DNA of 64,000 bases from Arion vulgaris. Taxonomy: Eukaryota; Mollusca; Gastropoda; Stylommatophora; Arionidae. The stretch covers positions 64,884,590-64,948,589 of the forward strand of contig CM036759.1 of NCBI GenBank assembly GCA_020796225.1. Reading direction: 5' to 3'. The translations under genes were made by a program, and so were the position numbers. Positions 32,300 through 43,535 of the stretch are shown here, one piece after another; the first letter of the stretch is position 1, and the number at the start of each line of letters is the position of its first letter. The notes under the pieces are model-generated. The model saw only the letters and a list, made by a program, of their open reading frames with translations. It did not search any database and was not told the DNA's origin.

Positions 32300-32490
32300 A
32301 CACACCTGTAACAGTTCTAGTTTGAATCCAGACCAAGTCACGTGTGTTATTCACTTGAGATTCTAAGATAGTTGCTGGAGCTACGGAGTTTGTACTTTAG
32401 ACTGTACTCTGGGTAGTTTGCGTGCCATTTATGTTGATAGGGGCGTTGCCATATGGTGAAACCCGGTGCAGTGAATTGATTTTTTCTTCT
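32300..32490 (+). mobile_element. SINE-4, body and 3' end
   Basis: 'gttgctggagctacggag' and 'gtgaaacccggtgcagtg' in family order; the head is worn. Confidence 0.7.
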
Positions 32491-32499
32491 TTAGATCAA

Positions 32500-32806
32500 T
32501 GTTGTTGAATTACATTGAAGAAACAAAGAATGCATCCAAATTCCACAGTATACAGAGTCTTCGACATCAGAACATCAGGAAAGAAGGTGAGAGGACGACC
32601 ACGAAAAAGATGGTTAGATGACATAGTAGAATCCTGTCAAAGTGCAAAAATAACAACCCCCGCCCACACTATCAGAACAGCGCAAGACAAAAACAGAAAA
32701 CTACGACACTGGGCAACAACCCGGTAGCAGTGTGACGACACCGGGCACCATCCCGGTAGCAGTGTGATGACACTGGGCAACAACCCGGTAGCAGTGTAAC
32801 GACAAA
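32500..32806 (+). mobile_element. L-A LINE C-terminus with three terminal repeats
   Basis: Encodes 'YRVFDIRTSGKKVRGRPRKR', 'WLDDIVESCQSAKI' and 'TAQDKNRKLRHWATTR' with stop. The 3' end has three copies of the 32-bp unit 'actgggcaacaacccggtag' plus 'cagtgtgacgac'. The tail 'acgacaaaagaagaag' marks its terminus. Confidence 0.88.
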
Positions 32807-32962
32807 AGAAGAAGACCAATTTAGGTGCAAGATGTCCTTGACAATCTGAGAAAGACTGCTTCTGACGCCGGTCAACTTGCAAGGAATAGAGATTTTTTCA
32901 GAACTGCTGCCATGTGAGCCAGGTTCCGGAAGGAACAAGTTACTTGATGATGATGATCATCA
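32807..32962 (+). mobile_element. L-E LINE 3' end, fused to the L-A tail
   Basis: 'acgccggtcaacttgcaag', 'gagccaggttccggaagg' and a (gat)n tail. It starts exactly where the L-A tail ends. Confidence 0.7.
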
Positions 32963-33149
32963 TTTTATTACAGAAACGAAAGATAAGAATACAGTACATT
33001 TGGTTTGGTTGACACGTAGGAGACTTATTTGTTGTACATGTTCTATCAATATTAATATTTCATTATCTTTGTTGTCACAGTCTCACATAATATCGATTAG
33101 AAATATTGATTGATTGACTTCTGTTCGAGCTAGATATGTAGAATTATAT

Positions 33150-33240
33150 CTTCTTCTTCTTCTTCAAACGCTCCATATCGACTACTTGTTAACTACACTT
33201 TGTAATTTCTATGTGATACAATCCTAAGCAACACACGGGC
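33150..33240 (-). mobile_element. SINE-1a, 3' part joined to its 5' tip
   Basis: 'ttcaaacgctccatatcgac' and 'tacttgttaactacac', then a jump to 'aagcaacacacgggcg'. The middle of the element is deleted. Confidence 0.6.
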
Positions 33241-33440
33241 GGGAGATACCTATATAGCCGTCCACATCCATTTATGCGGGGGGGGAAGAGTAATGAGAAA
33301 GGGGGTAACATTTTAGTTGGTAGTTTACTACTCGGAAATGGATAAGACAAGATTCGCCTCCCACCAACACCTTTTTCTGTATCACATTGTTTCAATTTTC
33401 TTCTTTAATGTTTGTATTGTGGACCATAACACAAGCTTTC
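33241..33440. other. No gene seen
   Basis: Contains 'tagttggtagtttactac', also seen near 37,545 upstream of another SINE-1a, which may mark a small shared flank. Confidence 0.35.
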
Positions 33441-33655
33441 TCTTCTCTCCCCTCTCTCTCTCTCTCTCTCTGCCTTTTTAACCCGTATTGGGGCATAGGC
33501 CCTCAACCAGTTCATACAAAGTCTTCCTATCTCTAGCTATCTCCTGCAGCTCCCTCTACCTCTTCTTTATATTGTTGATCTCTGCCTCCAAATCTCTTCT
33601 CTGTGTATTTCTAGGCTTCCATTTCTTCCCTGTCCTTGTGGGTTCCAGTAAAAGA
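33441..33655 (-). mobile_element. L-B LINE C-terminus
   Basis: Minus strand: 'NTQRRDLEAEINNIKKR' then 'RELQEIARDRKTLYELVEGL' and 'CP'. A (ct)n run at 33,447-33,472 is the reverse of the (ga)n tail also found in the plus copy at 56,222. Confidence 0.8.
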
Positions 33656-33835
33656 CTCTTCTAACACAATCATTCAAGAATAAAATTGAAGTAAAATTGA
33701 AACAAGGTGTTACAGAAACGTTTTTAGAACATCCTGGACAGAGAAACAAAAAACAAAACATCCTACAAGACTGCATATCGAGGAACATTGACTCTTAAAA
33801 AACATATCCCAGAAGATGAAATATTTTCCTCACGT

Positions 33836-34392
33836 TAAACGTCACAGTGGTTTGGAGAGAAATCCAGGGTTTAGAAACGTCACAGTGGTTTGGAGAGACC
33901 GGTAAACGTCACAGTGGTTTGGAGAGACCGGTAAACGTCACAGTGGTTTGAGAGATCAACGTCCAGTTGAGACGGTGTCACAGTGGTTTGAGAGATCGGT
34001 AAACGTCACAGTGGTTTGGAGAGACCGGTAAACGTCACAGTGGTTTGGAGACCGTAAACGTCACGTGGTTGAAGACGTAAAGTCACAGTGGTTTGGAGAG
34101 ATCGGTAAACGTCACAGTGGTTTGGAGGAGGTAAACGTCACAGTGGTTTGGAGAGACCGAACGTCACAGTGGTTTGGAGAGACCGGTAAACGTCACAGTG
34201 GTTTGGAGAGACCGGTAAACGTCACAGTGGTTTGGAGACGGTAAAGCCAGTGGTTTGAGAACCGTAAACGTCACAGTGGTTTGGAGAGACCGGTAAACGT
34301 CACAGTGGTTTGGAGAGACCGGTAAACGTCACAGTGGTTTGAGAGACCGTAATCACAGGTTTGGGACCGTAAACGTCACAGTGGTTTGAGAC
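33836..34392. repeat. 29-bp tandem array next to a LINE tail
   Basis: About 19 copies of 'gtaaacgtcacagtggtttg' plus 'gagagaccg' with many indels. The last unit leads into LINE coding sequence at 34,393. Confidence 0.95.
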
Positions 34393-34560
34393 CTTATGGA
34401 GGCATGTTCGAGCGGGCAGAAGACGACCAAGACGAAGGTGGCAGCCGGAAATCAAAGAAACCTTGAGCATGACGCTGGAAGAGGCGAGAGAACTTACAAG
34501 TTTTTCAGTCGGACTGGGATGAAAGCTATGTTCCACAAGGGACATGCTACTTGACAGAAC
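34393..34560 (+). mobile_element. LINE C-terminal fragment
   Basis: 'HLMEACSSGQKTTKTKVAAG' precedes 'NQRNLEHDAGRGERTYKF' in one plus frame, resembling the basic linker of a LINE C-terminus. Weakly diagnostic. Confidence 0.45.
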
Positions 34561-35310
34561 CTCACGCTTTCCTTAACAAATGGATGCCAATGTATACCTA
34601 CACGACTTTTGTGCATCTCGCTGGAAGAAACGAGATCGTTACTATTCCGTTGAACAGCAGAACACCAAGCCAACCAAACATACAAATAGACAACACCAGA
34701 GTAAAGCAAGTTTCTGAATTGAAATATTTAGGCAGCATTTTCACAGAGGACGGAAAATTTGATAGAGAAATAGAGACAAGATGCCCAAAGATCAAGATGG
34801 AAGTTTAAAAAAACATGATACAAATATTTTTCTACCAACACTATGTTACCAGTGCCAAACTTGGTCTCTGACAGCCGTATACCACAGCATATTAACTACA
34901 TTTGAAATGAATTGCTTGAGGAAAGCAGTGGGGGTCACCAGGAAAGATAAGACTACGAAATGAGGACATCAAAAGCAGAATGTGGGCATAACTACTTGCA
35001 CCGAATACATTGAAAGACAACAAATGCAGTAGTTTTGTCATTTAATGAGAATGTAATACAACCAACCACCAATAACAGCATACAACAATAAGAGATCAGG
35101 TACTAGAGCCAAGGGAAGACAAAGAAAAAGATGGATAAACAATATCAAGACCACACTAAATAAACACGGATATAACACAAGGACAAAGAAAGCTGGCACT
35201 GTGCACAAATTAAAGCTTTCACCTCTACACTTAACGGTAAGAAGTGGACAACCAACTCCATCATACACCTGGGGAAAGGCAATAGACAATAGACTAAATA
35301 CCGTCATCTT
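34560..35310 (+). mobile_element. L-N LINE: RT thumb to C-terminus
   Basis: 'DNTRVKQVSELKYLGSIFTE' plus 'DGKFDREIETRCPK' is the YLGSIFTEDGK motif; 'EMNCLRKAVGVTRKDK' and, further on, 'RSGTRAKGRQRKRWINNI' are successive C-terminal motifs. Frames shift several times. A related 3' end lies at 61,985-62,193 on the minus strand. Confidence 0.8.
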
Positions 35311-35770
35311 ACCACCATTCACCTCATATTCTCCCCTCCCCATCCAAGTCTTCATCTCTTGTCCCAGAACTTCTTCACATTTCAATTCCCAACGGAGCAC
35401 AGGTCTTCAACAAACATCTTCCAGAACTTCCTTTCTCTTGTCATCCCTTCCGATTCTTTCCATGTTTTACCTATCTTTTTAATATCACCCTCCAGCTCTC
35501 TTCTCCATGTGTATCTAAGCCTTCCCCTACTCCTCTTTCCGTGCGGGTTCCAAAACAGTGCCTCTCTTGCATTGCTTCCAGACGATCTTCTCAATGTGTG
35601 TCCTACCCATCGCCAGCGTCTCTTCCTTCGCTCTTTCTCCACTGGTATTTGCTTAGTTCTTTCTCTGAGGTCCCTGAACTGTATATGAAATAATGTCTCG
35701 TCTCTCTCTGAATCCGTATGATTACAGTAAACATCCAACTTCGGTGGGGGCCCTTTGTCTGTTTTGAAAG
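35311..35770 (-). mobile_element. L-O LINE C-terminus
   Basis: An open minus frame: 'KRRWRWVGHTLRRSSGSNA', 'LFWNPHGKRSRGRLRYTWRR' and 'ERKFWKMFVEDLCSVGN' with a stop. It meets the plus-strand L-N end to end. A second copy is at 59,300-59,690. Confidence 0.85.
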
Positions 35771-36250
35771 GTCAATGTAAACTTCTGTTACCGGAAAACT
35801 TCTCTTGTATTTATGTTTGATGTTTACATTGAGGGTGCGAAACACAATGGTTGCTAGGCATCAGGTACATCGGGTTATGTTTAAAGTGCGTGTGATAACA
35901 AGAAGTTTAAATATGTGGGATTATATAATTGACAACCGGAAGGGCACGAGTTGGATAGGAATGGGAAATCGTTCGTCTGTGAGTCTGAGGTTGACACTTT
36001 CATTCTCCAGGTGTTCTTAAGACAACTTTAAGACTGCCTGGCAGGAAATTCGTTACCATCTCAGTCTGTGCCAGACTGGTTAGGTCTGCTGGTCTTAATG
36101 ATATAACAAATGAAATGTTTATTTTTTTCTATTCCAGGTTTACTAATGAGACATCGTTTCTGGCCCGAAGGACAGGGGTTTGATGAAATAAACTTGAATG
36201 AAAACGGGATTCAAATCAGAAATTTCATGGATAAAGCAATGAGATACCAT
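35771..36250. other. No gene seen
   Basis: No domain, SINE or array was recognised; the small plus frame 35,805-36,020 is unsupported. Confidence 0.45.
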
Positions 36251-36251
36251 G

Positions 36252-36661
36252 AGGGGTGTCTGTGGCCTAGAGGTTAGGTACTCGTTTCTGGTGCCAAAGG
36301 TGCAGGTTCGTTCCTCGTGGAGCCATCTGGGTATTTTCCAGAGATCCTGATCTCAGTGTAGGTGAGATCAAGTGCCTAGTCATATCGCAGACGGACGATA
36401 AAACATAGGTTCCCGTGTTCAATTTGAGCACGTAAAACAACCCTCGGCAGTTCAAAATCAAGAAGAGCATGATGGAAAGCCGTTGCCAGGACAAAATTCA
36501 TTAGAAAAAAATTGTTAAAAATAAAATGCCTACAAAAATATCTTCACCATCTTCCAAATGACATGCTACGGCGTTCGCGCACTGTAACTGAGATCTTCCT
36601 GTGTAAGAAAGAGATCGGAGCACACATGGTTACTCACCAAAAGTGCAATGATATTGTTCCT

Positions 36662-36694
<33 letters not shown>
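36252..36694 (+). mobile_element. SINE-2, full-length reference copy
   Basis: Head 'gtctgtggcctagaggttag' (A-box-like), 'gtgcaggttcgttcctcg' (B-box-like), body 'ccagagatcctgatctcag', 'gcagacggacgataaaac', 3' block 'gagatcttcctgtgtaag', tail of seven atca units. The clearest example of the family and of its tRNA-derived start. Confidence 0.92.
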
Positions 36695-36735
36695 GCACTG
36701 TAATGAGAAAACCTTCTCTTTTAGATTCTTCTTCT

Positions 36736-37316
36736 TCTTCATCCTTCACCCTAGGCAGGCATAGGTCAGCAACAAGGCTTCACCCTAGGCAGGCATAGGT
36801 CAGCAACCAAGGCTCACCACTAGGCAGGCATAGGTCAGCAACCAAGGCTTCACCCCTAGGAAGGCATAGGTCAGCAACCAAGGCTTCATCCTAGGCAGGC
36901 ATAGGTCAGCAACCAAGGCTTCACCCCTAGGCAGGCATAGGTCAGCAACCAAGGCTTCACCCCTAGGCAGGCATAGGTCAGCAACCAAGGCTTCACCCCT
37001 AGGCAGGCATAGGTCAGCAACCAAGGCTTCACCCCTAGGCAGGCATAGGTCAGCAACCAAGGCTTCACCCCTAGGCAGGCATAGGTCAGCAACCAAGGCT
37101 TCACCCCTAGGCAGGCATAGGTCAGCAACCAAGGCTTCACCCCTAGGCAGGCATAGGTCAGCAACCAAGGCTTCACCCCTAGGCAGGCATAGGTCAGCAA
37201 CCAAGGCTTCACCCTAGGCAAGCATAGGTCAGCAACCAAGGCTTCACCCTAGGCAGGCATAGGTCAGCAACAAGGCTTCACCCTAGGCAGGCATAGGTCA
37301 GCAACCAAGGTATTTC
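36736..37316. repeat. 36-bp array from a LINE 3' end
   Basis: About 16 near-perfect copies of 'aaccaaggcttcacccctag' plus 'gcaggcataggtcagc'. The right-hand unit continues into LINE-like sequence ('caagtcttcctatccaagg'), and the left end carries a (ttc)n run like a LINE tail. The period is a multiple of three, so long false frames arise. Confidence 0.95.
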
Positions 37317-37410
37317 AAGTCTTCCTATCCAAGGCCATCTTATCCAGATTCTCAAATCTCTCACAAATTTCTTACATTCCATTTCTAACTCTAGCCCCCG
37401 GCGTCGCTGT
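37316..37410 (-). mobile_element. L-B-like LINE C-terminal fragment
   Basis: Minus strand 'LELEMECKKFVRDLRIWIR' resembles a worn L-B 'DLEAEINNIKK' region in position and composition. Confidence 0.4.
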
Positions 37411-37555
37411 GTTAATAGAAGACAAAAATATATGTTTTCTTCATGTTTAATTCTCAAGTATAACCATGGGCGTCTACATAAAGTTTTCCAAGAAGAAAGT
37501 AGGTGAGGAAGGTTTGGGTTGGCAAAATGAATCAATTAATATGTAGTTGGTAGGT

Positions 37556-37798
37556 TACTACAAGGGGAGCAAAGAATAGTATCTCTTCGACCTACAAGGC
37601 ATGTTGTAAGAAACGACTGAGGTAGGGGCCTAGGGAAGCTAACCTAGTAAATAAAAAGAGTCACAGAAATCGGATGTGCTGACCTATTTGTAGACGGATA
37701 ACTGGCACAACGTAAAATCGCTCTTAGGCTCGAATCACGTACAAATCACAAAGAGTGGTTAACAAGTGGTCAACATGGAGCGTTCGAAGAAGAAGATG
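37556..37798 (+). mobile_element. SINE-1a
   Basis: Lacks the first about 20 bp; carries 'ggcatgttgtaagaaacgac', 'ggggcctagggaagctaacc' and ends 'gttcgaagaagaaga'. Confidence 0.85.
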
Positions 37799-38320
37799 GG
37801 TAAGAAGCACACTGTCTGTTGGTAATCTGCTTATGTGCTCCAACAAAACAATTTAATTCCTTGTTTCTTGATGAAGTTCAGTACTGATATTTTACCTACT
37901 TTTTTCCTGATGTCTTCATTTCTAAACCAGTCTCGTCTTGACACTCCTGGCATTATACTTCTTCTTCTTCTCTTCCACCATTGACTTCTTTATAGAAGTG
38001 TTGAGGGTCACATTATACTTCTTATTCTTCTCTTCCACCATTGACTTCTTTATAGAAGTGTTGAGGGTCACATTATACTTCTTATTCTTCTCTTCCACCA
38101 TTGACTTCTTTATAGAAGTGTTGAGGGTCACATTATACTTCTTCTTCTTCTCTTCCACCATTGACTTCTTTATAGAAGTGTTGAAGGTCACATTATACTT
38201 CTTATTCTTCTCTTCCACCATTGACTTCTTTATAGAAGTGTTGAGGGGTCACATTATACGCAAACACTTGATCTCTTTCGTGACTAGTTTTCTTTATAAT
38301 GATCAGATGAATCTATTACA
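37799..38320 (-). mobile_element. L-C LINE fragment with internal array
   Basis: Shares 'agaagcacactgtctgttgg' and 'gatgaagttcagtactgat' with the L-C copy at 42,149-43,012. On the minus strand it is RT C-terminal coding sequence, interrupted by a 60-bp array. Confidence 0.7.
37958..38258. repeat. 60-bp array inside the L-C LINE
   Basis: Five nearly identical copies with 'tctcttccaccattgacttc' and 'tttatagaagtgttgagggt'. The only frequent variant is cttcttcttc versus cttattcttc. 60 bp keeps a 20-residue frame open. Confidence 0.95.
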
Positions 38321-38321
38321 T

Positions 38322-38755
38322 TGATTGATTGATTGATATGACCATCATCATTGCAATTCGGTGTGTAACCATGCGTGATCCCAACTCTTTCTTACACATG
38401 AAGATCTCAGTAGCAGTGCACGAACTCCTTGGCACCGTCAAGGGTCTATGATGTAATTTTGCAGATGTTGAAAATTTTTTACAGGAATTAAATTAGAAAA
38501 ACCTTTCTAAAGAATTTGCAATGGGCAGTGGCTTTCCAGCCTGCTCTTCTCGATTTTGAACTGTCAGGTGATCTTTTACGTGTTCAACTTGAATACGCGA
38601 CCTACGTTTTATCGTCCGTCTCCGATATGTTCGATCTCACCTACATCGAGATAAGTGATCTCTTGAAAAATATTCCGATCTATCCACGAGGGAGCGAACC
38701 GGGTACCTTTGACACGAGAGATGATCACCTAACTTCTACGCCTCAGAGAACGTGA
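38322..38755 (-). mobile_element. SINE-2, minus, full length
   Basis: Reverse tail 'gattgattgattgatatga', 'gaagatctcagtagcagtg', 'cgtccgtctccgatatg' and reverse B-box 'gggagcgaaccgggtacc'. Confidence 0.85.
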
Positions 38756-38934
38756 TGATGATCAGATGAATATAATAAATACAATTAGTGAAGGCATCCG
38801 TATACTGTCAGATCTCAACTTGACGGATACTGGATATCAAACTGTCTTGCATGCACTGCCAGACACTATAATTACAGATAGAATGTTACCAGGCATTTTT
38901 TAAAACGCTGTGTGATTTAATTCTCGTCCTGGCA

Positions 38935-39645
38935 TCTGTAGTTTTTTTGTATTCCAAGGATTGAATGTGCGTCTGTAGTTTTTTGTATTCTAAGGATTGA
39001 ATGTGCGTCTGTAGTTTTTTTGTATTCTAAGGATTGAATGTGCGTCTGTAGTTTTTTTGTATTCTAAGATTGAATGTGCATCTGTAGTTTTTGTATTCTA
39101 AGGATTGAATGTGCGTCTGTAGTTTTTTTGTATTCTAAGGATTGAATGTGCGTCTGTAGTTTTTTTTTTATTCTAAGGATTGAATGTGCGTCTGTAGTTT
39201 TTTTTTGTATTCCAAGGATTGAATGTGCGTCTGTAGTTTTTTTTGTATTCTAAGGATTGAATGTGCGTCTGTAGTTTTTTTTTGTATTCCAAGGATTGAA
39301 TGTGCGTCTGTAGTTTTTTGTATTCTAAGGATTGAATGTGCGTCTGTAGTTTTTTTTTTATTCTAAGGATTGAATGTGCGTCTGTAGTTTTTTTGTATTC
39401 CAAGGATTGAATGTGCGTCTGTAGTTTTTGTATTCAAGGATTGAATGTGCGTCTGTAGTTTTTTTGTATTCCAAGGATTGAATGTGCGTCTGTAGTTTTT
39501 TGTATTCTAAGGATTGAATGTGCGTCTGTAGTTTTTTTTTTATTCTAAGGATTGAATGTGCGTCTGTAGTTTTTTTGTATTCTAAGGATTGAATGTGCGT
39601 CTGTAGTTTTTTTTGTATTCCAAGGATTGAATGTGCGACTGTAGC
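38935..39645. repeat. 37-40-bp array grown from a SINE-3 start
   Basis: About 18 copies of 'attgaatgtgcgtctgtag' plus a run of t and 'gtattctaagg'. The unit contains 'gtctgtag', the first eight bases of SINE-3, and the last unit continues as 'gaatgtgcgactgtagctta' into the SINE-3 copy. t-run length varies from 5 to 9. Confidence 0.95.
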
Positions 39646-39897
39646 TTAAGCAGTAGTGATCTCGATCACAAACCAAGCGTACCTGATTCAAACTCCGCGG
39701 CGGGCAATTTGGAAGCAAATTCGTTACTGTGGGATTTTCCCCAAAAATAAAAGTAGACCTCACCTTAACGGTAGACCCCTTCTTAACGAAAGCAATTTCA
39801 AACTACTGAACGTATAAATTGTGCCTAGAAAATCAACGACTCATTTACTGTGGTTGATGACTACGTCCTGTATATGCCAGATTTTCATTTTTCAAGG
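39640..39897 (+). mobile_element. SINE-3, full length, between two arrays
   Basis: Head 'actgtagcttaagcagtag', B-box-like 'gattcaaactccgcggcg', 'aaagcaatttcaaactactg', and 'gtggttgatgactacgtcc'. A short duplication of 'aacggtagacccc' type is present inside. Confidence 0.85.
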
Positions 39898-39929
39898 ATT
39901 AAATGCAATGTGGTGGACACCGCAGGGAA

Positions 39930-40975
39930 ACTGGTATAAAGAACAGCATAGGGCACATGGAGGAGTTTTGATGTACAGCTCAAAGACATGCATTTGATTA
40001 AGTTTGAGGTATAAAGAACAGTATAGGGACATGGAGGGTTTTGATGTACAGCTCAAAGACATGCATTTGTTTAAGTTTGAGGTATAAAGAACAGTATAGG
40101 GCACATGGAGGAGTTTTGATGTACAGCTCAAATGACATGACATTTGTTTAAGTTTGAGTATAAAGATCAGCATAGGGCACATGGAGGAGTTTTGATGTAA
40201 GTCAAAGACATGCATTTGATTAAGTTTGAGTATAAAGAAAAGCATAGGCACATGGAGGAGTTTTGATGTACAGCTCAAAGACATGCATTTGATTAAGTTT
40301 GAGGTATAAAGAACAGTATAGGGCACATGGAGAGTTTTATGTAGCAGTCAAAGACATGCATTTGTTTAAGTTTGAGGTATAAAGAACAGTATAAGGCACA
40401 TGGAGGAGTTTGATGTACAGCTCAAAGACATGCATTTGATTAAGTTTGAGGTATAAAGAACAGTATAGGGCACATGGAGGAGTTTTGATGTACAGCTCAA
40501 AGACATGCATTTGATTAAGTTTGAGTAAAAGAACAGTATAGGGCACATGGAGGAGTTTTGATGTACAGCTCAAAGACATGCATTTGATTAGTTTGAGTAT
40601 AAAGAACAGTATAGGCACATGGAGGAGTTTTGATGCTACGCTCAAAGACATGCATTTGATTGTTTGAGTTAAAGAACATATAGAGCACATGGAGGAGTTT
40701 TGATGTACAGCTCAAAGACATGTATTTGATTAAGTTTGAGGTATAAGAACAGTATAGGCACATGGAGGAGTTTTGATGTCAGCTCAAAGACATGCATTTG
40801 ATTAGTTTGAGGTATAAAGAACAGTATAGGAGCCATGGAGGAGTTTTGATGTATAGCTCAAAGACATGTATTTGATTAAGTTTGATATAAAGAACAGTAT
40901 AGGGCACATGGAGGATTTGATGTACAGCTCAAGACATGCATTTGATTAAGTTTGAGGTATAAAGAACAGCACAAA
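39930..40975. repeat. 75-bp tandem array
   Basis: About 14 copies with 'ggagttttgatgtacagctc', 'gacatgcatttgattaag' and 'ttgaggtataaagaacag'. Many copies lack single bases, which may be consensus error. It begins 35 bp after the SINE-3 3' end. Confidence 0.93.
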
Positions 40976-41032
40976 ATTGAATGGAGTGGATATTATTTGT
41001 TTATGCATTATGTGCTCTCGAGCGCCCCGAGG

Positions 41033-41435
41033 AATGATGATGATAATGATGATGATGCTATTGAAGATGATGTCAATGATGACGATGATGATGGTGACGA
41101 TACTAATGACGATGTCAATGATGATGATGATGGTTACGATGCTGATGACGATGTCAATGATGACGATGGTGACGATTATGATGCTGAGGACGATGATGAT
41201 AATGATAATATTCATGATGATGATGATGATGTTCATGATGATGATGATGTGATGATGTTCCTGATGATGTGGACGTTGATGATGATGATCGTGACGATTA
41301 CGATATTGATAATAATATGATGATAATGATGACGGTGTTCATGATTATGATGGTGTGAATGTTGATGATGACGATGATCTGAGGATGATGAGGATGCTGA
41401 TGATAGTGCAGATGATGATGATGATGTATATAGTA
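41033..41435. repeat. gat-rich compound microsatellite
   Basis: gatgat and gacgat runs with regular 'gtcaatgatgacgatgatg' blocks of about 48 bp. Acidic frames here are artefacts. Confidence 0.93.
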
Positions 41436-41837
41436 GCAGAGTTAGCAAGCATATATCAACTTTGAAACCACACATCCATTAAACTAAGTTATACAATCTG
41501 TTTGTACATGAGCACTCTATTTCAGACAAATTTGATCGATGAAATGCATGCGTTACTAACGAATTAACTGCGTGTCAATTTCTATGAATCCAGGTTTCAA
41601 ATTTAATTGAAGGGATTAACAATTTAGGCAAGATTATCAGTAGACATTCTTGAAGGGCAGCTCTGTCGCGCTGGGAGTAATTGCAACGCTATCTGAGTTA
41701 TTGACAAGTGTCACAGTTCATATTTTGTCATAATGGGCGAGCGCAGTTGGACTTTGACCAAATCTCGTTCTCTCTCTCTTTCGCTCTTTCTCTCTCTCCT
41801 GCGCGCGCACGTCACACTCCTGGCGATTAGGGCAGCA
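41436..41837. other. No gene seen
   Basis: Ends in a ct-rich tract (41,765-41,805). No element was recognised. Confidence 0.45.
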
Positions 41838-41985
41838 ACTTCTTCTTCTTCCGCTTCATATCGACTACTTGTTAAACCACTTTGTGATATGTATGTGATC
41901 TGAGCATAAGAGCAATTTTACGTTGTGCCTGTAAGCGCCTACAGGACAAGTACATCCGATTTCTGTAACGCTTTTCCATGTACGC
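41838..41985 (-). mobile_element. SINE-1a, 3' half, minus
   Basis: 'ttcttcttcttccgcttcat', 'ttgttaaaccactttgtgat' and 'acatccgatttctgtaacg', lost before the core. Confidence 0.75.
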
Positions 41986-42059
41986 CTGGAATTTTCATTT
42001 CCATCAAATTTAGTTACACATTTTTTCTTTCTTTTGTCTTTCTTTCTTTGTCTTTCTTT

Positions 42060-42148
42060 TCTTTTGTCTTTCTTTTCTCTATTGCTGTTTTACCTCACAG
42101 CGTCAGGATAAGAAGAGATTTCTAGAACGAGCCCTAGTGTGCGCGCTT
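42060..42148 (-). repeat. Interspersed repeat X, minus
   Basis: 'cacagcgtcaggataagaag' and 'tctagaacgagccctagtg' mirror 12,755-12,845. Confidence 0.6.
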
Positions 42149-43012
42149 CATAAATAGTCTTTCGTCACCTTTATTAATCTCTAAAGTCCACCTTTTGCGT
42201 GGCTGTCCTTTAACTTTATATCCATTGTTTCGGAGCAACATTGCTCTCTGAAGCACACTGTCTGTTGGTATCCATTGTTTCGGAGCAACATTGCTCTCTG
42301 AAGCACACTGTCTGTTGGTATCCATTGTATCGGAGCAACATTGTATCGGAGCAACATTGCTCTCTGAAGCACACTGTCTGTTGGTATCCATTGTATCGGA
42401 GCAACATTGCTCTCTGAAGCACACTGTCTGTTGGTATCCATTGTATCGGAGCAACATTGCTCTCTGAAGCACACTGTCTGTTGGTATCCATTGTATCGGA
42501 GCAACATTGCTCTCTGAAGCACACTGTCTGTTGGTATCCATTGTATCGGAGCAACATTGCTCTCTGAAGCACACTGTCTGTTGGTATCCATTGTATCGGA
42601 GCAACATTGCTCTCTGAAGCACACTGTCTGTTGGTATCCATTGTATCGGAGCAACATTGCTCTCTGAAGCACACTGTCTGTTGGTATCCATTGTATCGAC
42701 AACATTGCTCTCTGAAGCACACTGTCTGTTGGTATCCATTGTATCGGAGCAACATTGCTCTCTGAAGCACACTGTCTGTTGGTATCCATTGTATCGGAGC
42801 AACATTGCTCTCTGAAGCACACTGTCTGTTGGTAATCTGCTTATGTGGCCGAACATTTCATTTGTTGTTTTTCGATGAAGTTCAGTGCAGATGTTGTACC
42901 CACTTTTTTTCTAATGTCTTCATTTCTCAACCGGTCTTTTCTTGTTACTGCCAGCATTCTGCGTAGACACTTCATCTCTATCGTGACTCTATACAGTAAA
43001 ATTATAACAGTT
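42149..43012 (-). mobile_element. L-C LINE RT C-terminus, expanded internally
   Basis: Minus strand, right to left: 'RKKVGTTSALNFIEKQQMK', 'FGHISRLPTDSVLQRAML', then a long 50-bp array, then 'NNGYKVKGQPRKRWTLEINK'. Before expansion this would be the ordinary GHxxRLPxDxxxxRAxL...GxPRKRW C-terminus. The array separates its two halves. Confidence 0.85.
42226..42836. repeat. 50-bp array inside L-C coding sequence
   Basis: About 12 copies of 'tccattgtatcggagcaaca' plus 'ttgctctctgaagcacactg' and 'tctgttggta'. A 50-bp period shifts frame each time, and because no frame has a stop all three minus frames are open. One unit has a 16-bp partial duplication near 42,330. Confidence 0.96.
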
Positions 43013-43299
43013 AAGAACCAACAACATCACACAGAACGTAGTATAAATAAAACAGATGAAACAAAGAACTCAATGCGTATTAGACGCTTGGTAACAAAGA
43101 ATTTAATCATTTCAAAATGTACAAAATATATAGAACATTCAACATTTGATCAAAGTAACTATATGTCAGAAAACATAAATTCATTCGTTACTCTATAATG
43201 ATATCTGCATGAGTGAGATTTTTAAAAATGATTCCTGTATTTGTTCCTAACAAACAAACAAATCAAGTTTGTTTCTTCGTTCTTCTTCTTCTTTTACTC

Positions 43300-43535
43300 C
43301 CTTCAAATTCAGTTTACAACACCAAAAAAGTCACATTAAAAAAAAACTACATGAAATGCAGTGTCTTGAAAAAGTTATCAACAATACAAGAAGAAACAGT
43401 CGTAGACAACAGTATCAGAGAGAAAGTTGGAACAGAAACTTGCTTAAATGACATCAAGCGACAAGGAATGAAATAGTTCATCCACATAATAAGAATGCAA
43501 CCGCTGTAAACATAGTCCTCTATAACAGAACATCA
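43300..43535 (+). mobile_element. L-A LINE fragment, ancestral single-copy version
   Basis: 'REKVGTETCLNDIKRQGMK' corresponds to the 66-bp unit that is repeated at 25,765. The frame has a stop after GMK. A SINE-1a begins at its right end. Confidence 0.7.

Noticed and set aside
42134..42856. 240-codon minus-strand frame
   Set aside because: Mostly the 50-bp array in a dead LINE; only its ends are RT C-terminus.
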